Assembly: GCA_016124535.1 (NCBI GenBank)
Contig: WGNK01000035.1
Span: 1 to 49,688 of the forward strand
Length of the DNA stretch: 49,688 nt
Reading direction: 5' to 3'
DNA from: Azospirillum sp.
Lineage (GTDB): Bacteria; Pseudomonadota; Alphaproteobacteria; Azospirillales; Azospirillaceae
The translations under genes were made by a program, and so were the position numbers. This document shows positions 8,466 to 18,388 of this stretch, in pieces; position 1 is the first letter of the stretch, and every line of letters begins with the position of its first letter. The notes beneath the pieces were generated by a model, which saw nothing but the letters and a program-made list of their open reading frames with translations, did no database searches and was not told the DNA's origin.

Positions 8466-9449
8466 ATGACCCATCATCACAGCAAAGTTCTGATCATCGG
8501 GGCCGGGCCGGCCGGTTACACCGCGGCGATCTATGCCGCACGGGCCAATCTGGCGCCGATGCTGGTCCAGGGGCTGCAGCCGGGTGGCCAGCTGACCATC
8601 ACCACCGATGTCGAGAATTATCCCGGCTTCGCCGACGTCATCCAGGGTCCCTGGCTGATGGAACAGATGCAGGCCCAGGCCGAGCATGTCGGCACCACCC
8701 TGATCGCCGACATCATCACCGCGGTCGATCTTTCCGCAAGACCCTTCCAGGCGACCGGCGACAGTGGCGACAGCTACTCTGCCGACAGCGTGATCGTCGC
8801 TACCGGCGCCCAGGCACGCTGGCTCGGGCTGGACAGCGAGAAGCTCTATCAGGGCGGCGGCGTCTCGGCTTGTGCCACCTGTGACGGTTTCTTCTTCCGC
8901 GGCAAGGAGGTCGTCGTGGTCGGCGGCGGCAATGCCGCGGTCGAGGAGGCGATGTTCCTGACCAATTTTGCCACCAAAGTTACCATCGTCCACCGTCGTG
9001 ACAGCTTCCGCGGCGAGAAGATCCTGCACGACCGGCTGTTCAAGAATCCGAAAATCCAGGTGGTGTGGGACAGCGTGGTCGACGAGATTTTGGGCACCGA
9101 CGACGACGGGCCGCGCATTGTCTCCGGCGTTCGGCTGAAGAATGTCAGGACCGGTGCGGTCTCTGACCTGGCGACCGATGGCGTGTTCATCGCGATCGGT
9201 CACGACCCGGCCACCGCGATCTTCAAGGGCCAGCTCGCGATGGATGCCGAGGGCTACATCCTGACCGCGCCCGACAGCACCGCCGCCAGCGTCCCCGGCG
9301 TGTTTGCCGCCGGCGATGTCAAGGACAAGGTGTTCCGTCAGGCGGTGACCGCGGCTGGCATGGGCTGCATGGCGGCGCTGGAAGCGGAACGCTGGCTTGC
9401 CGGCCATGCCGCGGCAGCGCTGGAGCCGAAAGCCAGTCAATCACTATGA
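8466..9449 (+). CDS. trxB: Thioredoxin-disulfide reductase
   Basis: This 327-residue flavoprotein transfers electrons from NADPH to thioredoxin. The N-terminal FAD loop is GAGPAG (12-17), the redox-active pair is Cys136/Cys139 in CATCDG, and the NADPH-binding loop GGGNAAVEEA follows it. The C-terminal FAD motif is GVFAAGDVKDK. The length is that of the low-Mr bacterial TrxB (about 320). It begins right after a GC-rich intergenic repeat, which separates it from the oxygenase cluster. It may still be co-transcribed with that cluster. Confidence 0.97.
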   Translation: MTHHHSKVLIIGAGPAGYTAAIYAARANLAPMLVQGLQPGGQLTITTDVENYPGFADVIQGPWLMEQMQAQAEHVGTTLIADIITAVDLSARPFQATGDSGDSYSADSVIVATGAQARWLGLDSEKLYQGGGVSACATCDGFFFRGKEVVVVGGGNAAVEEAMFLTNFATKVTIVHRRDSFRGEKILHDRLFKNPKIQVVWDSVVDEILGTDDDGPRIVSGVRLKNVRTGAVSDLATDGVFIAIGHDPATAIFKGQLAMDAEGYILTAPDSTAASVPGVFAAGDVKDKVFRQAVTAAGMGCMAALEAERWLAGHAAAALEPKASQSL

Positions 9450-9469
9450 CTTGAACGGTGCGGTCCAGG

Positions 9470-9500
9470 TTGACAGCCCAGTCGGGAAGGTGCCTTATTT
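9470..9500 (+). promoter_or_regulatory. Candidate dppA promoter
   Basis: TTGACA at 9470-9475 is followed 18-19 nt later by CTTATT/TTATTT (9494-9500). It is the only good -35 match in the 132-bp gap before dppA. The -10 is imperfect. Confidence 0.4.
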
Positions 9501-9581
9501 CAGGCGGTTGTCCGGAGATCCGCCGCGACAGGCGGGGACGGAGCCGAGACGCCGACCTTGTAACCAAGAACGAGGGTAGGG

Positions 9582-11180
9582 ATGAAACGGGTTCTGTTGT
9601 TCGCCGGCCTCGGTGCGCTCGCACTGACGGGTTTCGGCGCACCGGCACATGCGGCCAAGACGCTGGTCTATTGCTCGGAGGGCAGTCCGGAGAATTTCAA
9701 CCCGCAGCTCAACACCACCGGCACCAGCTTCGACGTCGCCAAGCCGATCAACAACCGCCTGACCGAGTTCGAGCGCGGTGCCACCAAGGTGATCCCGGGC
9801 CTCGCCGAATCCTGGACGATCTCCGACGACGGCACGGTCTATACCTTCAAGCTGCGCAAGGGCGTCAAGTTTCATTCCAACAAGTCGTTCAAGCCGACCC
9901 GTGATTTCAACGCCGACGACGTTCTGTTCTCGTTCGATCGGATGTGGAAGGATGACCACCCCTACCATAAGGTTTCCGGCGGGTCGTACGACTACTTCGG
10001 CGACATGGATATGCCGAAGCTACTGAAATCGATTGAGAAGGTCGACGACTATACCGTCCGTTTCGTGCTCAATGCGCCGGAAGCGCCGTTCATCGCCAAT
10101 CTGGCGATGGATTTCGCCTCGATACAGTCGGCCGAGTATGGTGCGGTTCTGCTGAAGGCAGGGACCCCGGAGAAGATCGATCAGGAGCCGATCGGCACCG
10201 GCCCGTTCGAATTCGTCCGTTACCAGAAGGACGCCCAGATCCGCTACAAGGCGTTCCCGGAGTATTGGGGCGGCAAGCAGGCGCTCGACAATCTGGTGTT
10301 CTCGATCACCCCCGACCCGGCGGTGCGGTATGCCAAGCTGAAGGCCGGCGAATGCCACGTCATGTCCTTCCCCAATCTTGCCGATCTGCCGGCAATGAAG
10401 GCGGACCCGACGATCAAGGTTCTGCAGCAGGAAGGCCTCAACATCGGCTATCTCGGTCTGAACGTCCAGAAGAAGCCGTTCGATGACAAGCGGGTGCGCC
10501 AGGCGCTCAACATGGCCATCGACAAGAAGGCGATCATCGAGGCGGTTTACCAGGGCGCCGGCGTGCCGGCGGTCAACCTGATTCCGCCGACGCTGTGGTC
10601 CTACAACAAAACGATCAAGGGCTATCCCTTCGATCCGGCCAAGGCCAAGGCTCTGCTCGCCGAGGCCGGCTACCCCGACGGATTCGAGACCGATCTGTGG
10701 GCGATGCCGGTGCAGCGGCCCTATAATCCGAATGCCCGGCGCATCGCCGAGATGATGCAGTCCGATCTGGCCGCGGTCGGGATCAAGGCCAAGATCGTCA
10801 GCTACGAATGGGGCGAATATCGCAAGCGCTTGCAGGCCGGCGATCCTCAGATGGCGCTGTTCGGCTGGACCGGCGACAACGGCGACCCCGACAATTTCTT
10901 CTACGTGCTGCTCGGCTGCGAGGCGGCTCGGGTCGGCGGCGGCAATATCAGCAAGTGGTGCTACAAGCCGTTCGACGATCTGCTGGTCAAGGCAAAGCGG
11001 ACCAGCGATGTGGCGGAGCGCACCAAGCTCTACGAGGCCGCCCAGGTGATTGCCCACGAGGAGGCGCCGCAGTTCCCGATCGCCCACTCGGTGGTATTCA
11101 TGCCGGTACGTGCTGAAGTCGTCGACTATCGGATGGACCCGTTCGGTGCCCATATTTTTGCCGGCGTCGATCTGAAGTAG
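9582..11180 (+). CDS. dppA: Dipeptide ABC transporter, periplasmic binding protein
   Basis: This 532-residue SBP_bac_5 protein has a Sec signal peptide (MKRVLLFAGLGALAL... cleaved after AHA at about 24). It follows E. coli DppA closely throughout: KTLVYCSEGSPENFNPQ at the mature N terminus, PIGTGPF, VRYAKL, LWAMPVQRPYNPNARR and MGWTGDNGDPDNFF-like segments. It binds dipeptides in the periplasm and delivers them to DppBC. It is the first gene of a complete dppABCDF operon, with a GAGGGTAGGG ribosome site and a stem-loop after its stop that separates it from dppB. Related importers also carry heme or aminolevulinate, so substrate range is inferred. Confidence 0.95.
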   Translation: MKRVLLFAGLGALALTGFGAPAHAAKTLVYCSEGSPENFNPQLNTTGTSFDVAKPINNRLTEFERGATKVIPGLAESWTISDDGTVYTFKLRKGVKFHSNKSFKPTRDFNADDVLFSFDRMWKDDHPYHKVSGGSYDYFGDMDMPKLLKSIEKVDDYTVRFVLNAPEAPFIANLAMDFASIQSAEYGAVLLKAGTPEKIDQEPIGTGPFEFVRYQKDAQIRYKAFPEYWGGKQALDNLVFSITPDPAVRYAKLKAGECHVMSFPNLADLPAMKADPTIKVLQQEGLNIGYLGLNVQKKPFDDKRVRQALNMAIDKKAIIEAVYQGAGVPAVNLIPPTLWSYNKTIKGYPFDPAKAKALLAEAGYPDGFETDLWAMPVQRPYNPNARRIAEMMQSDLAAVGIKAKIVSYEWGEYRKRLQAGDPQMALFGWTGDNGDPDNFFYVLLGCEAARVGGGNISKWCYKPFDDLLVKAKRTSDVAERTKLYEAAQVIAHEEAPQFPIAHSVVFMPVRAEVVDYRMDPFGAHIFAGVDLK

Positions 11181-11198
11181 TCACTAATCCTTGACCGT

Positions 11199-11222
11199 GG
11201 GGAGAGGCCGGTGCCTCTCCCC
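11199..11222 (+). terminator. Stem-loop between dppA and dppB (attenuator or mRNA-stabilising)
   Basis: Perfect 10-bp arms GGGGAGAGGC (11199-11208) and GCCTCTCCCC (11213-11222) flank a CGGT tetraloop. No T-run follows, so it is more likely a 3'-end stabiliser or partial terminator that lets dppA be expressed above the membrane genes than a full terminator. Confidence 0.7.
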
Positions 11223-11245
11223 TTGGTCGTGAAATTGAAGATGTC

Positions 11246-12256
11246 ATGCTCCGTTTCATCCTGAGCCGGGTCGGAATGGTCATTCCGACTTTTTTCGGCA
11301 TCACGTTTCTCAGCTTTCTCTTGATCCGGCTGGTTCCGGGCGATCCAATCGAGGTCCGGGTCGGCGAACGCGGCATTTCGCCCGAGCGGCTGGCCATGTT
11401 CCGCACCGAACTGGGGCTCGACCAGCCCTTGTGGCGCCAGTTCTTCGACTATGTCGGCGGCGTGCTGTCGGGGGATCTCGGGGTGTCGCTGGTCACCCGC
11501 AACCCGGTCCTCAGCGAATTTCTCACCCTCTTTCCCGCCACCATCGAACTATCGCTGTGCGCGATCCTGCTGGCGATCGCGATCGGGTTACCCGCCGGTA
11601 TGGTCGCCGCGGTCAAGCGTGGAACCATCTTCGATCACGGCGTGATGGGTCTCAGCCTGACCGGCTATTCGATGCCGATCTTCTGGTGGGGCCTGCTGCT
11701 GATCCTGACCTTTTCGGTGCAGCTCGGCTGGACTCCGGTGTCGGGGCGGCTGTCGGCGCTTTATTACGTCGAGCCGGTAACCGGCTTTCTGCTGCTCGAT
11801 TCGCTGCTGTCGGGGGAGGAGGGCGCGTTCGGGTCGGCGGTCCAGCACCTGATCTTGCCCGCGATCGTGCTCGGCACGATTCCTCTGGCGGTGATCGCGC
11901 GGATGACGCGGTCCGCCATGCTGGAAGTGTTGGGCGAAGACTACATCCGCACCGCCCGCGCCAAGGGGCTGTCGCCGGTCCGGGTGGTCGGGCTGCACGC
12001 CCTGCGCAACGCGCTGATCCCGGTGGTGACGGTGATCGGGCTCCAGGTTGGGACCCTGCTCGGCGGCGCCATCCTGACCGAGACGATCTTCGCGTGGCCC
12101 GGCATCGGCAAATGGCTGATCGAATCGATCAATCGCCGCGACTACCCGGCGCTCCAGGGCGGCGTGCTGCTGGTCGCTACCACGGTCATTCTGGTCAATC
12201 TGATGGTCGATCTGCTTTATGGCGTGCTCAATCCGCGAATTCGGCATCGGCGATGA
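11246..12256 (+). CDS. dppB: Dipeptide ABC transporter permease
   Basis: This 336-residue inner-membrane permease of the BPD_transp_1 family begins with MLRFILSRVGMVIPTFFGITFLSFLLIRLVPGDP, the classic DppB/OppB first helix. Its cytoplasmic EAA loop (EDYIRTARAKGLSPVRVV) contacts the ATPases. About six membrane helices are visible. The spacing to dppC is 9 nt. With DppC it forms the dipeptide channel. Confidence 0.95.
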   Translation: MLRFILSRVGMVIPTFFGITFLSFLLIRLVPGDPIEVRVGERGISPERLAMFRTELGLDQPLWRQFFDYVGGVLSGDLGVSLVTRNPVLSEFLTLFPATIELSLCAILLAIAIGLPAGMVAAVKRGTIFDHGVMGLSLTGYSMPIFWWGLLLILTFSVQLGWTPVSGRLSALYYVEPVTGFLLLDSLLSGEEGAFGSAVQHLILPAIVLGTIPLAVIARMTRSAMLEVLGEDYIRTARAKGLSPVRVVGLHALRNALIPVVTVIGLQVGTLLGGAILTETIFAWPGIGKWLIESINRRDYPALQGGVLLVATTVILVNLMVDLLYGVLNPRIRHRR

Positions 12257-12265
12257 GCGGCCGCC

Positions 12266-13138
12266 ATGAGTGACGCCGCACCCCGCCCGCTCGCCGAGTT
12301 CTGGCACGTTTTCCAGCAAAGCCGGGGCGCGTTGCTCGGACTGGCGGTGATCGCCGCGATCAGTCTGATCGCGCTGTTCGCCGAACTCGTCGCCCCCCAT
12401 TCGCCGATCGAGCAGTTTCGCGAGTTCCTGCTGACCCCGCCGGCATGGCAGGCCGGTGGGACGGTGCAATTCCCGCTCGGCACCGACGATATCGGCCGCG
12501 ATGTGCTGTCGCGGCTGATCCACGGGGCTCGGCTGTCGATGCTGATCGGCCTGATCGTGGTCACCTTGTCGCTGGCGGTCGGGCTGGCACTCGGCCTGCT
12601 CGGCGGCTTCTTCGGCGGTTGGGTCGATACCGCGATCATGCGCATGATGGACATCATGCTGGCCTTGCCCAGTCTGCTGCTCGCGATCGTGATTGCCGCG
12701 ATCCTCGGGCCGGGGCTGTTCAATGCCATGCTGGCGGTGTCGGTCACCGTGGTGCCCCATTATGCCAGGCTGACCCGCGCCGCGGTTCTGGCTGAGCTGA
12801 CCAAGGATTACGTGATTGCGTCCCGCATGGCCGGCGCCGGGGTGTTCCGCCTGATGTTCGTGGTGGTGCTGCCCAATTGCCTGGCGCCCTTGATCGTGCA
12901 GGCGACCTTGGGCTTCTCCTCGGCGATCCTCGATGCCGCGGCTTTGGGTTTCCTCGGGCTGGGGGCGCAGCCGCCGACGCCGGAATGGGGCACCATGCTC
13001 GCCTCGTCGCTGCAGTTCCTGCAGCGGGCGCCCTGGGTGGTGACCTATCCCGGCCTTGCCATCCTGATTACCGTTCTCGCGTTCAATTTGTTGGGCGACG
13101 GGCTGCGCGATGCCCTTGACCCCAAACTGAAGCAATAG
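12266..13138 (+). CDS. dppC: Dipeptide ABC transporter permease
   Basis: This 290-residue partner of DppB has an N-terminal OppC_N-type helix (about residues 20-40; [21 protein letters not shown]), the [18 protein letters not shown] motif, and the EAA loop [18 protein letters not shown]. About six membrane helices are visible. The gap to dppD is only 4 nt, which points to translational coupling. Confidence 0.95.
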   Translation: MSDAAPRPLAEFWHVFQQSRGALLGLAVIAAISLIALFAELVAPHSPIEQFREFLLTPPAWQAGGTVQFPLGTDDIGRDVLSRLIHGARLSMLIGLIVVTLSLAVGLALGLLGGFFGGWVDTAIMRMMDIMLALPSLLLAIVIAAILGPGLFNAMLAVSVTVVPHYARLTRAAVLAELTKDYVIASRMAGAGVFRLMFVVVLPNCLAPLIVQATLGFSSAILDAAALGFLGLGAQPPTPEWGTMLASSLQFLQRAPWVVTYPGLAILITVLAFNLLGDGLRDALDPKLKQ

Positions 13139-13142
13139 CGCC

Positions 13143-14111
13143 ATGGCTCTGCTTGAAATCGCCGATCTGTCGGTCGAGTTCGCCACCCGCCGCGGCCGCT
13201 TCCGCGCGGTGGATGGCGTCGACCTCGCGGTCGAGGAAGGCGAGGTGGTCGGCATCGTCGGCGAGTCCGGCTCGGGCAAGTCGGTGACCTCGCTGGCGGT
13301 GTTGGGACTGATCGGACGCTATGGCCGGGTGACGGTCGACCGCCTGCGCTTCGGCGGCCGCGATCTGACCGCGCTGTCGCGCCGCGACCGCCGGCGCCTG
13401 AACGGCGGCGAGGTCGCGATGATCTTCCAGGAGCCGATGACCAGTCTCAACCCGTGTTTTACGGTCGGCTTCCAACTGCGGGAATCCTTGCGTGCCCATC
13501 TTGACCTGTCCGGCGCCGCGCTGCACCGACGCGCGATCGAGCTGTTGGAGCAGGTCGGGATTCCGGCGCCCGAGACCCGGCTGGGGGCCTTTCCCCACCA
13601 GCTGTCGGGCGGGATGAACCAGCGGGTGATGATCGCGATGGCGATCGCCTGCAACCCGCGCCTTCTGATCGCCGACGAGCCGACCACGGCGCTCGACGTG
13701 ACCATTCAGCGGCAGATCCTCGATCTGCTGGTCGGGCTGCAGCGCGAACGCGGCATGGCGCTGATCCTGATCACCCACGACATGGGCGTGGTCGCCGAGA
13801 CCGCGCACCGGGTCGTGGTGATGTATGCCGGCCAGGTCGTGGAATCCCGGCCCGCCGCCGATCTGTTCGGCACGCCGCGGCACCCCTATACCGGGGCATT
13901 GCTCGACGCCTTGCCCGAGCGCGCGCTGGACCTGAAACGGCTGCCGACCATCCCCGGCGTCGTGCCCGGCATCGCCGACCGCCCGTCTGGCTGCCTGTTC
14001 AACCCACGTTGTGGCTTCGCCACCGAGCGCTGCCGGGGCGAGGCGCCGGTTTTGACCCACGATGGACTGGCCGCGGTGCGCTGCTACCATCCGCTGGAGG
14101 CAGGGCGATGA
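13143..14111 (+). CDS. dppD: Dipeptide ABC transporter ATP-binding protein
   Basis: This 322-residue ABC ATPase has Walker A GESGSGKS, a Q-loop ([11 protein letters not shown]), signature [12 protein letters not shown], Walker [14 protein letters not shown] and the switch His in LITHDMG. The C-terminal oligopeptide-transport domain ([15 protein letters not shown]) carries the conserved cysteines that bind an iron-sulfur cluster in some DppD proteins. Its stop overlaps the dppF start (ATGA). Confidence 0.95.
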   Translation: MALLEIADLSVEFATRRGRFRAVDGVDLAVEEGEVVGIVGESGSGKSVTSLAVLGLIGRYGRVTVDRLRFGGRDLTALSRRDRRRLNGGEVAMIFQEPMTSLNPCFTVGFQLRESLRAHLDLSGAALHRRAIELLEQVGIPAPETRLGAFPHQLSGGMNQRVMIAMAIACNPRLLIADEPTTALDVTIQRQILDLLVGLQRERGMALILITHDMGVVAETAHRVVVMYAGQVVESRPAADLFGTPRHPYTGALLDALPERALDLKRLPTIPGVVPGIADRPSGCLFNPRCGFATERCRGEAPVLTHDGLAAVRCYHPLEAGR

Positions 14112-15079
14112 CCGGCGACACCGTGCTGGAAGCGGTCGATCTCTGCCGCCACTACCTGTTGCACCAGGGCGCCTGGAAGGCCCCGGCGACGGTTCGGGCG
14201 CTGGACGGCGTCTCGTTCCGGCTGGAGGCCGGCCGGACCTTGGCGGTGGTCGGCGAGTCCGGTTGCGGCAAGTCGACCCTGGCGCGGGTGGTCACCCTGA
14301 TCGAACCGCCGACCGCGGGTCAGCTGTCGGTGCGCGGGGTGCCGGTGACCACGCATCGGCGTGCAGCACTCCGGCCGCTGCGGCGCTCGGTGCAGATGGT
14401 TTTCCAGGATCCCTACGGCTCACTTAATCCGCGCAAGACGGTGGCGGCGATCCTGGGCGAGCCGCTGGTGATCAATACTGACCTGGGTACCGCGGCGCGG
14501 CGCGACCGGGCGCTGGCGATGATGGCACGAGTCGGCCTGCGCACCGACCAGATCGACCGCTACCCCCATATGTTCTCCGGCGGCCAGCGCCAGCGCATCG
14601 CGATTGCCCGCGCGCTGATGCTCAATCCGCAGATCGTGGTCGCCGACGAGCCGGTTTCGGCGCTCGATGTCTCGATCCAGGCCCAGGTGCTCAACCTGCT
14701 GATGGACCTGCAGGAGGAGTTCAACCTCGCCTATCTGTTCATCTCCCATGACCTGGCGGTGGTGCGCCATATCGCCGACGAGGTGATGGTGATGTATCTC
14801 GGCCGGCCGGTCGAGCATGGCGCCAAGATGCAGGTGTTCGAGCGCCCTCGCCATCCCTATACCCGCGTCCTGCTGGCGGCGACGCCGCGGGTTAATCCGG
14901 CGCTGCGTCAGGTGCGCCTGGTCGCCACCGGCGAACTGCCGTCGCCCCTGGCGCCGCCGCCCGGCTGCACCTTTCACAAGCGCTGTCCGTTCGCTACCGG
15001 GCGCTGCGCCACTGAGGTGCCGGTCCTGCGCGAGGTTGATGATCGGGCGGTCGCCTGCCACCACGCCGAGACGATTTAG
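14108..15079 (+). CDS. dppF: Dipeptide ABC transporter ATP-binding protein
   Basis: This 323-residue ABC ATPase partner of DppD starts at the ATG at 14108, which overlaps the dppD stop by 4 nt. It has Walker [11 protein letters not shown]-loop [12 protein letters not shown], signature [15 protein letters not shown] and Walker [14 protein letters not shown]. The C-terminal domain contains [15 protein letters not shown]. It completes the importer; the two different ATPases energise one DppBC channel. Confidence 0.95.
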   Translation: MTGDTVLEAVDLCRHYLLHQGAWKAPATVRALDGVSFRLEAGRTLAVVGESGCGKSTLARVVTLIEPPTAGQLSVRGVPVTTHRRAALRPLRRSVQMVFQDPYGSLNPRKTVAAILGEPLVINTDLGTAARRDRALAMMARVGLRTDQIDRYPHMFSGGQRQRIAIARALMLNPQIVVADEPVSALDVSIQAQVLNLLMDLQEEFNLAYLFISHDLAVVRHIADEVMVMYLGRPVEHGAKMQVFERPRHPYTRVLLAATPRVNPALRQVRLVATGELPSPLAPPPGCTFHKRCPFATGRCATEVPVLREVDDRAVACHHAETI

Positions 15080-15095
15080 CCGCCGGGAAATCGCA

Positions 15096-15542
15096 ATGTC
15101 GGTCAGCATTCGTCGGTTGCGCGAGGAGGACCGCTCCGACTGGGAGCGTCTCTACCGGGGTTATGCGGATTTCTACCAGGTCGGCCAGACCCCGGCGATG
15201 CGCCAGAGGGTGTGGTCCTGGATCATGGACCCGTCGCACGAGGTCGAGGCCTTCATCGCGACCGATACCGCAGGCTGCCTGGTCGGACTTGCCCATTTCC
15301 GCGCCTTTTCCCGGCCGCTCGCCGCAACCGTCGGCGGGTTTCTCGACGATCTTTTCGTTGACCCGCAGGCGCGCGGTTCGGGCGCCGCGGCGGCGCTGAT
15401 CGCCGCGATTGCGCAGGAGGGCGAGCGCCGCGGCTGGTCGGTCATCCGCTGGATCACCGCCGACGACAACGACCGGGCGCGGCGGGTCTATGATCGTCTG
15501 GCGGTGCAGACCCGGTGGGTGACCTACGACCTGAAGCCGTAA
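15096..15542 (+). CDS. GNAT family N-acetyltransferase
   Basis: This 148-residue protein starts at the ATG at 15096 (MSVSIRRLREEDRSDW), 16 nt after dppF. The acetyl-CoA binding loop is visible in DDLFVDPQARGSGAAAALI, followed by the helix of motif A and a C-terminal strand region with RRVYDRLA. GNAT enzymes transfer acetyl groups to amines of small molecules or proteins; this one's substrate is unknown. Placement as the last gene of the dpp operon suggests action on peptides or amino acids, but this is inference. Confidence 0.88.
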   Translation: MSVSIRRLREEDRSDWERLYRGYADFYQVGQTPAMRQRVWSWIMDPSHEVEAFIATDTAGCLVGLAHFRAFSRPLAATVGGFLDDLFVDPQARGSGAAAALIAAIAQEGERRGWSVIRWITADDNDRARRVYDRLAVQTRWVTYDLKP

Positions 15543-15568
15543 CCCGGCGCCGGTTTCCGGCCCCGGCA

Positions 15569-17158
15569 CTACGCCGGCAGGGTTTCCGGCAGCGGCACCG
15601 CGATGCGTTCGATCTCCTTGGGCTCGAACTTGGTCAGGCCGCCGGCATAGGTGCGGCCCTGGGCGACGCTGACGTGACCGGCCAGCCAGGTCGCCAGGGC
15701 GTCGAGGGTCGCGGCCGGCATCGGGTCGCGCGGGTAGAGGCCGTGGGCGATGTTGATGTGACGGGCGGCGCAGAGGTTGCGCACGAAGGCCGGTGGGCGC
15801 CGCGCCATATAGCTGCACAGGATCGGCGCGGGCTGGCGCAGTGCGACCGACCACCAGGCCGCGCGGTGGCGGGCGATATAGCCCTGGTCGGCGCCCTCGG
15901 CCTTGGCCCAGGCCAGGAAGCGCTCGACCGCGGCGCGCTCGGCCGGATCCAGTTGGTCGAGCTCCACCGGCAACTCGACGATCCGGCGCAGCCGCCCGGC
16001 CTCCCGGAGCGCAGCGCCCGCCGCGATCAGCTCCCGCGCCTTGGTCACCGCGGGGGTCAGCAAGCGGGCGGGAAGGGCCGCGGCCTGGCCGCCGGCAATC
16101 CATACCCTGTTGGCGCCGGTAACCTGGCCGCGATGGACCCGGCACAGTTCGCCCAGTTCGACCTGCCCGGGCGGGATTTTGGCCTGGGGGGTGAGGATGG
16201 CCGACCAGCGGGGCAGCGGGACAACCGCGGTCCAGTCTACCGAAGTGCCCCCTTCCAGGGCGCCCAGCTGGTCGAGTGATGCCACGCGGTGGACCCGCAA
16301 CTGGCTGGGCCGGCGCCCGATCCGGAAGCAGGTGATCGCGCCGGTGGTGACGGCATCGGCGAAGGGCAGGGTGTGCGGTTCCAGGACGTGGAGTGCCACC
16401 CCGCCCAGCGCGCCGGCGAGCAAGCGGCGCAGCGTCGCGCCGTAGTTCACGTCGAGCCATTCGGCGGCGGTGATGAAGGCGCCGAAATCGCCCGGCCGCG
16501 CCAGCGTCAGGGTCTTGACGAAGAAATGGATATGCAGCCCGGCCAGTTTGCTCGCGGGCGCGCCGAGGTCCTTGGCGGTCGCGGCGAACCACGCCTTCCA
16601 GTCGTCACCGAGGGCATGGTGGCGGAGATAGGGCGGGTTGCCGAGAAACAGGGTCGGCTCGGTCAGGGCCGGCAAGTCGATCCCGCGATAGTCTGCGACC
16701 ACCACCGTGGCGTGCTCGGCCAGGCCATGCACCGCCAGATTGGCACGCAGCATCAGCGCGGCCAGCGGATCCAGCTCGACCGCGATCAGCGCCGCCTTGG
16801 GGAAGCGTCGCGCTGCCTGGATCACGAAGCGCCCGGAGCCGGCACCGGGATCGACGATCCGGGCCGGTGGCGGTGCCTGGTCGGCGGCCCAGGCCACCAT
16901 CGCCGCCACGATCGCGGCCGGGGTATAGGTGGCACCGGCGGCTCTGCGCTGTACCGGCGACCTCAGACGGCCAAAGGCATCGCCAAGGGGATCGCCGCCT
17001 CCGGCGATCGCGGCGCTCAGCCGCCCGAGCACCGCCGCATCCGGCGCGGGCAGGGCGGTCTCGATCAGACGGGTTTCCGCCGCGGAGAGCGATCGGTGCG
17101 GGCCGATCAGGCCCAGAGCCGCGGCGATGAGGTCCGGCTCGCTGCCGAGGGACCCCAT
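15569..17158 (-). CDS. N6-adenine DNA methyltransferase, Eco57I/TaqI-like, orphan
   Basis: This 529-residue protein has the class I SAM-dependent methyltransferase fold: a YTPAAIVAAMV entry segment (78-88), motif I DPGAGSG (103-109), an acidic ELD (128-130), and the catalytic motif IV NPPY (174-177), the hallmark of N6-adenine methylation. The C-terminal half has the aromatic motifs typical of TaqI-like target-recognition domains (FVRNLCAARHINIAHGLYPRD). No restriction endonuclease domain or neighbour is present, so it is an orphan or BREX/IIG-like methylase. It starts 23 nt after the rplS stop and may be co-transcribed with the ribosomal-protein operon, an odd setting. DNA methylation is inferred from motifs; an RNA or protein target is less likely. 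Confidence 0.82.
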   Translation of the reverse strand: MGSLGSEPDLIAAALGLIGPHRSLSAAETRLIETALPAPDAAVLGRLSAAIAGGGDPLGDAFGRLRSPVQRRAAGATYTPAAIVAAMVAWAADQAPPPARIVDPGAGSGRFVIQAARRFPKAALIAVELDPLAALMLRANLAVHGLAEHATVVVADYRGIDLPALTEPTLFLGNPPYLRHHALGDDWKAWFAATAKDLGAPASKLAGLHIHFFVKTLTLARPGDFGAFITAAEWLDVNYGATLRRLLAGALGGVALHVLEPHTLPFADAVTTGAITCFRIGRRPSQLRVHRVASLDQLGALEGGTSVDWTAVVPLPRWSAILTPQAKIPPGQVELGELCRVHRGQVTGANRVWIAGGQAAALPARLLTPAVTKARELIAAGAALREAGRLRRIVELPVELDQLDPAERAAVERFLAWAKAEGADQGYIARHRAAWWSVALRQPAPILCSYMARRPPAFVRNLCAARHINIAHGLYPRDPMPAATLDALATWLAGHVSVAQGRTYAGGLTKFEPKEIERIAVPLPETLPA

Positions 17159-17181
17159 AGCCGCCTGCGGGGGCGAGCGGC

Positions 17182-17571
17182 CTATTCGGCGGCGGCCTTG
17201 CTGGTACCGCGGCCGGTGGTGCGTTCAGTGATGCGGGCCGACTTGCCGCGGCGATCGCGCAGGTAATAGAGCTTGGCGCGGCGGACATCGCCCTTGCGCA
17301 CCAGCTCGATCGAATCGATGCGCGGGCTATAGAGCGGGAATACCCGCTCGACCCCTTCGCCATAGCTGATCTTGCGCACGGTGAACGACGAGTTCAGTCC
17401 GGCGTTCTTGCGCCCGATGCACACGCCTTCATAGGCCTGGATACGTTCGCGGGTGCCTTCGATCACCTTGACGTTGACCCGGAGCGTGTCGCCCGGAGAG
17501 AACTCCGGGAGGGTGCGACCAGCGGTGAGCTTGGCGACCTGCTCTTGTTCGATCTGCTGCAGGATGTTCAT
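17182..17571 (-). CDS. rplS: 50S ribosomal protein L19
   Basis: This 129-residue protein shows the L19 pattern throughout: [51 protein letters not shown] and [17 protein letters not shown]19 sits at the 30S-50S interface. It follows trmD by 61 nt in the usual rpsP-rimM-trmD-rplS order. The C-terminal extension after RITERT is short and Ala-rich. Confidence 0.98.
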   Translation of the reverse strand: MNILQQIEQEQVAKLTAGRTLPEFSPGDTLRVNVKVIEGTRERIQAYEGVCIGRKNAGLNSSFTVRKISYGEGVERVFPLYSPRIDSIELVRKGDVRRAKLYYLRDRRGKSARITERTTGRGTSKAAAE

Positions 17572-17632
17572 GGCACTCGATTCCTCGGCTTCGGTGGCGC
17601 GCCTCCGCGGCGGGCCGGTTGATCGTATGACG

Positions 17633-18388
17633 CTACTTCGTATCCCTGGACGTGGAGCTTTGCCGGGTCAGGCTGGACCACAGATCGGGTCGGCGTACCC
17701 GCGTGATCCGTTCCGCCTCGGCCTGGCGCCAGGCCCGCACTTTCTCATGGTGACCGGAGATCAGCACCTCCGGTACCGCCCGCGCCTGGCCCTGGCAGTC
17801 GGTCCACAGCGCCGGGCGGGTGAAATGGGGGTATTCCAACAGACCCCCCTCGAAACTCTCCTCGCCCGCGGTGTCGCTGTTGCCCATCACCCCGGGCAAC
17901 AGCCTGACGCAGGCATCGATCAGCGCCATTGCCGCCGGCTCGCCGCCGGACAGCACGAAATCGCCCAGGCTGATCTCCTCCAGGGCATGGGCCTCCACGA
18001 CCCGTTGGTCGACCCCCTCGTAGCGCCCGCACAACACGGTCACCCGCGCCGCCGCCGCCAATTCCCGCACCAGGGCCTGATCGAGCCGCCGCCCTCGCGG
18101 CGACAGATAGATCACCCGCCCGCGGTCGGGGTTTTCGGGACCACCGGTGGCCGCGGTCAAGGCCTCGTCGAGGACATCCGGCCGCATCACCATGCCGGGA
18201 CCGCCACCGAACGGAGTATCGTCCACGGAGCGGTGTTTATCGCGCGCAAACGCCCTAATGTCCATCGTTTCCATCGCCCAAACCCGGTTTTCCAGTGCCT
18301 TGCCGGCCAGACTCAGCCCCAGCGGGCCGGGAAACATCTCGGGAAACAGGGTTAGAACCTGGACCGTCCAGATCGGCAGGCAGGTCAT
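17633..18388 (-). CDS. trmD: tRNA (guanine37-N1)-methyltransferase
   Basis: This 251-residue SPOUT-family enzyme methylates G37 next to the anticodon to prevent frameshifting. The trefoil-knot SAM motifs are visible: [21 protein letters not shown] and [20 protein letters not shown], with the substrate-binding segment [12 protein letters not shown] near residue 60. Its start overlaps the rimM stop by 4 nt (ATGA). Full length for the family. Confidence 0.98.
   Translation of the reverse strand: MTCLPIWTVQVLTLFPEMFPGPLGLSLAGKALENRVWAMETMDIRAFARDKHRSVDDTPFGGGPGMVMRPDVLDEALTAATGGPENPDRGRVIYLSPRGRRLDQALVRELAAAARVTVLCGRYEGVDQRVVEAHALEEISLGDFVLSGGEPAAMALIDACVRLLPGVMGNSDTAGEESFEGGLLEYPHFTRPALWTDCQGQARAVPEVLISGHHEKVRAWRQAEAERITRVRRPDLWSSLTRQSSTSRDTK

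Noticed and set aside
11588..13279. 563-residue open frame antisense to dppB and dppC
   Set aside because: Low-complexity His/Gln/Arg-rich translation typical of antisense frames in GC-rich genes.
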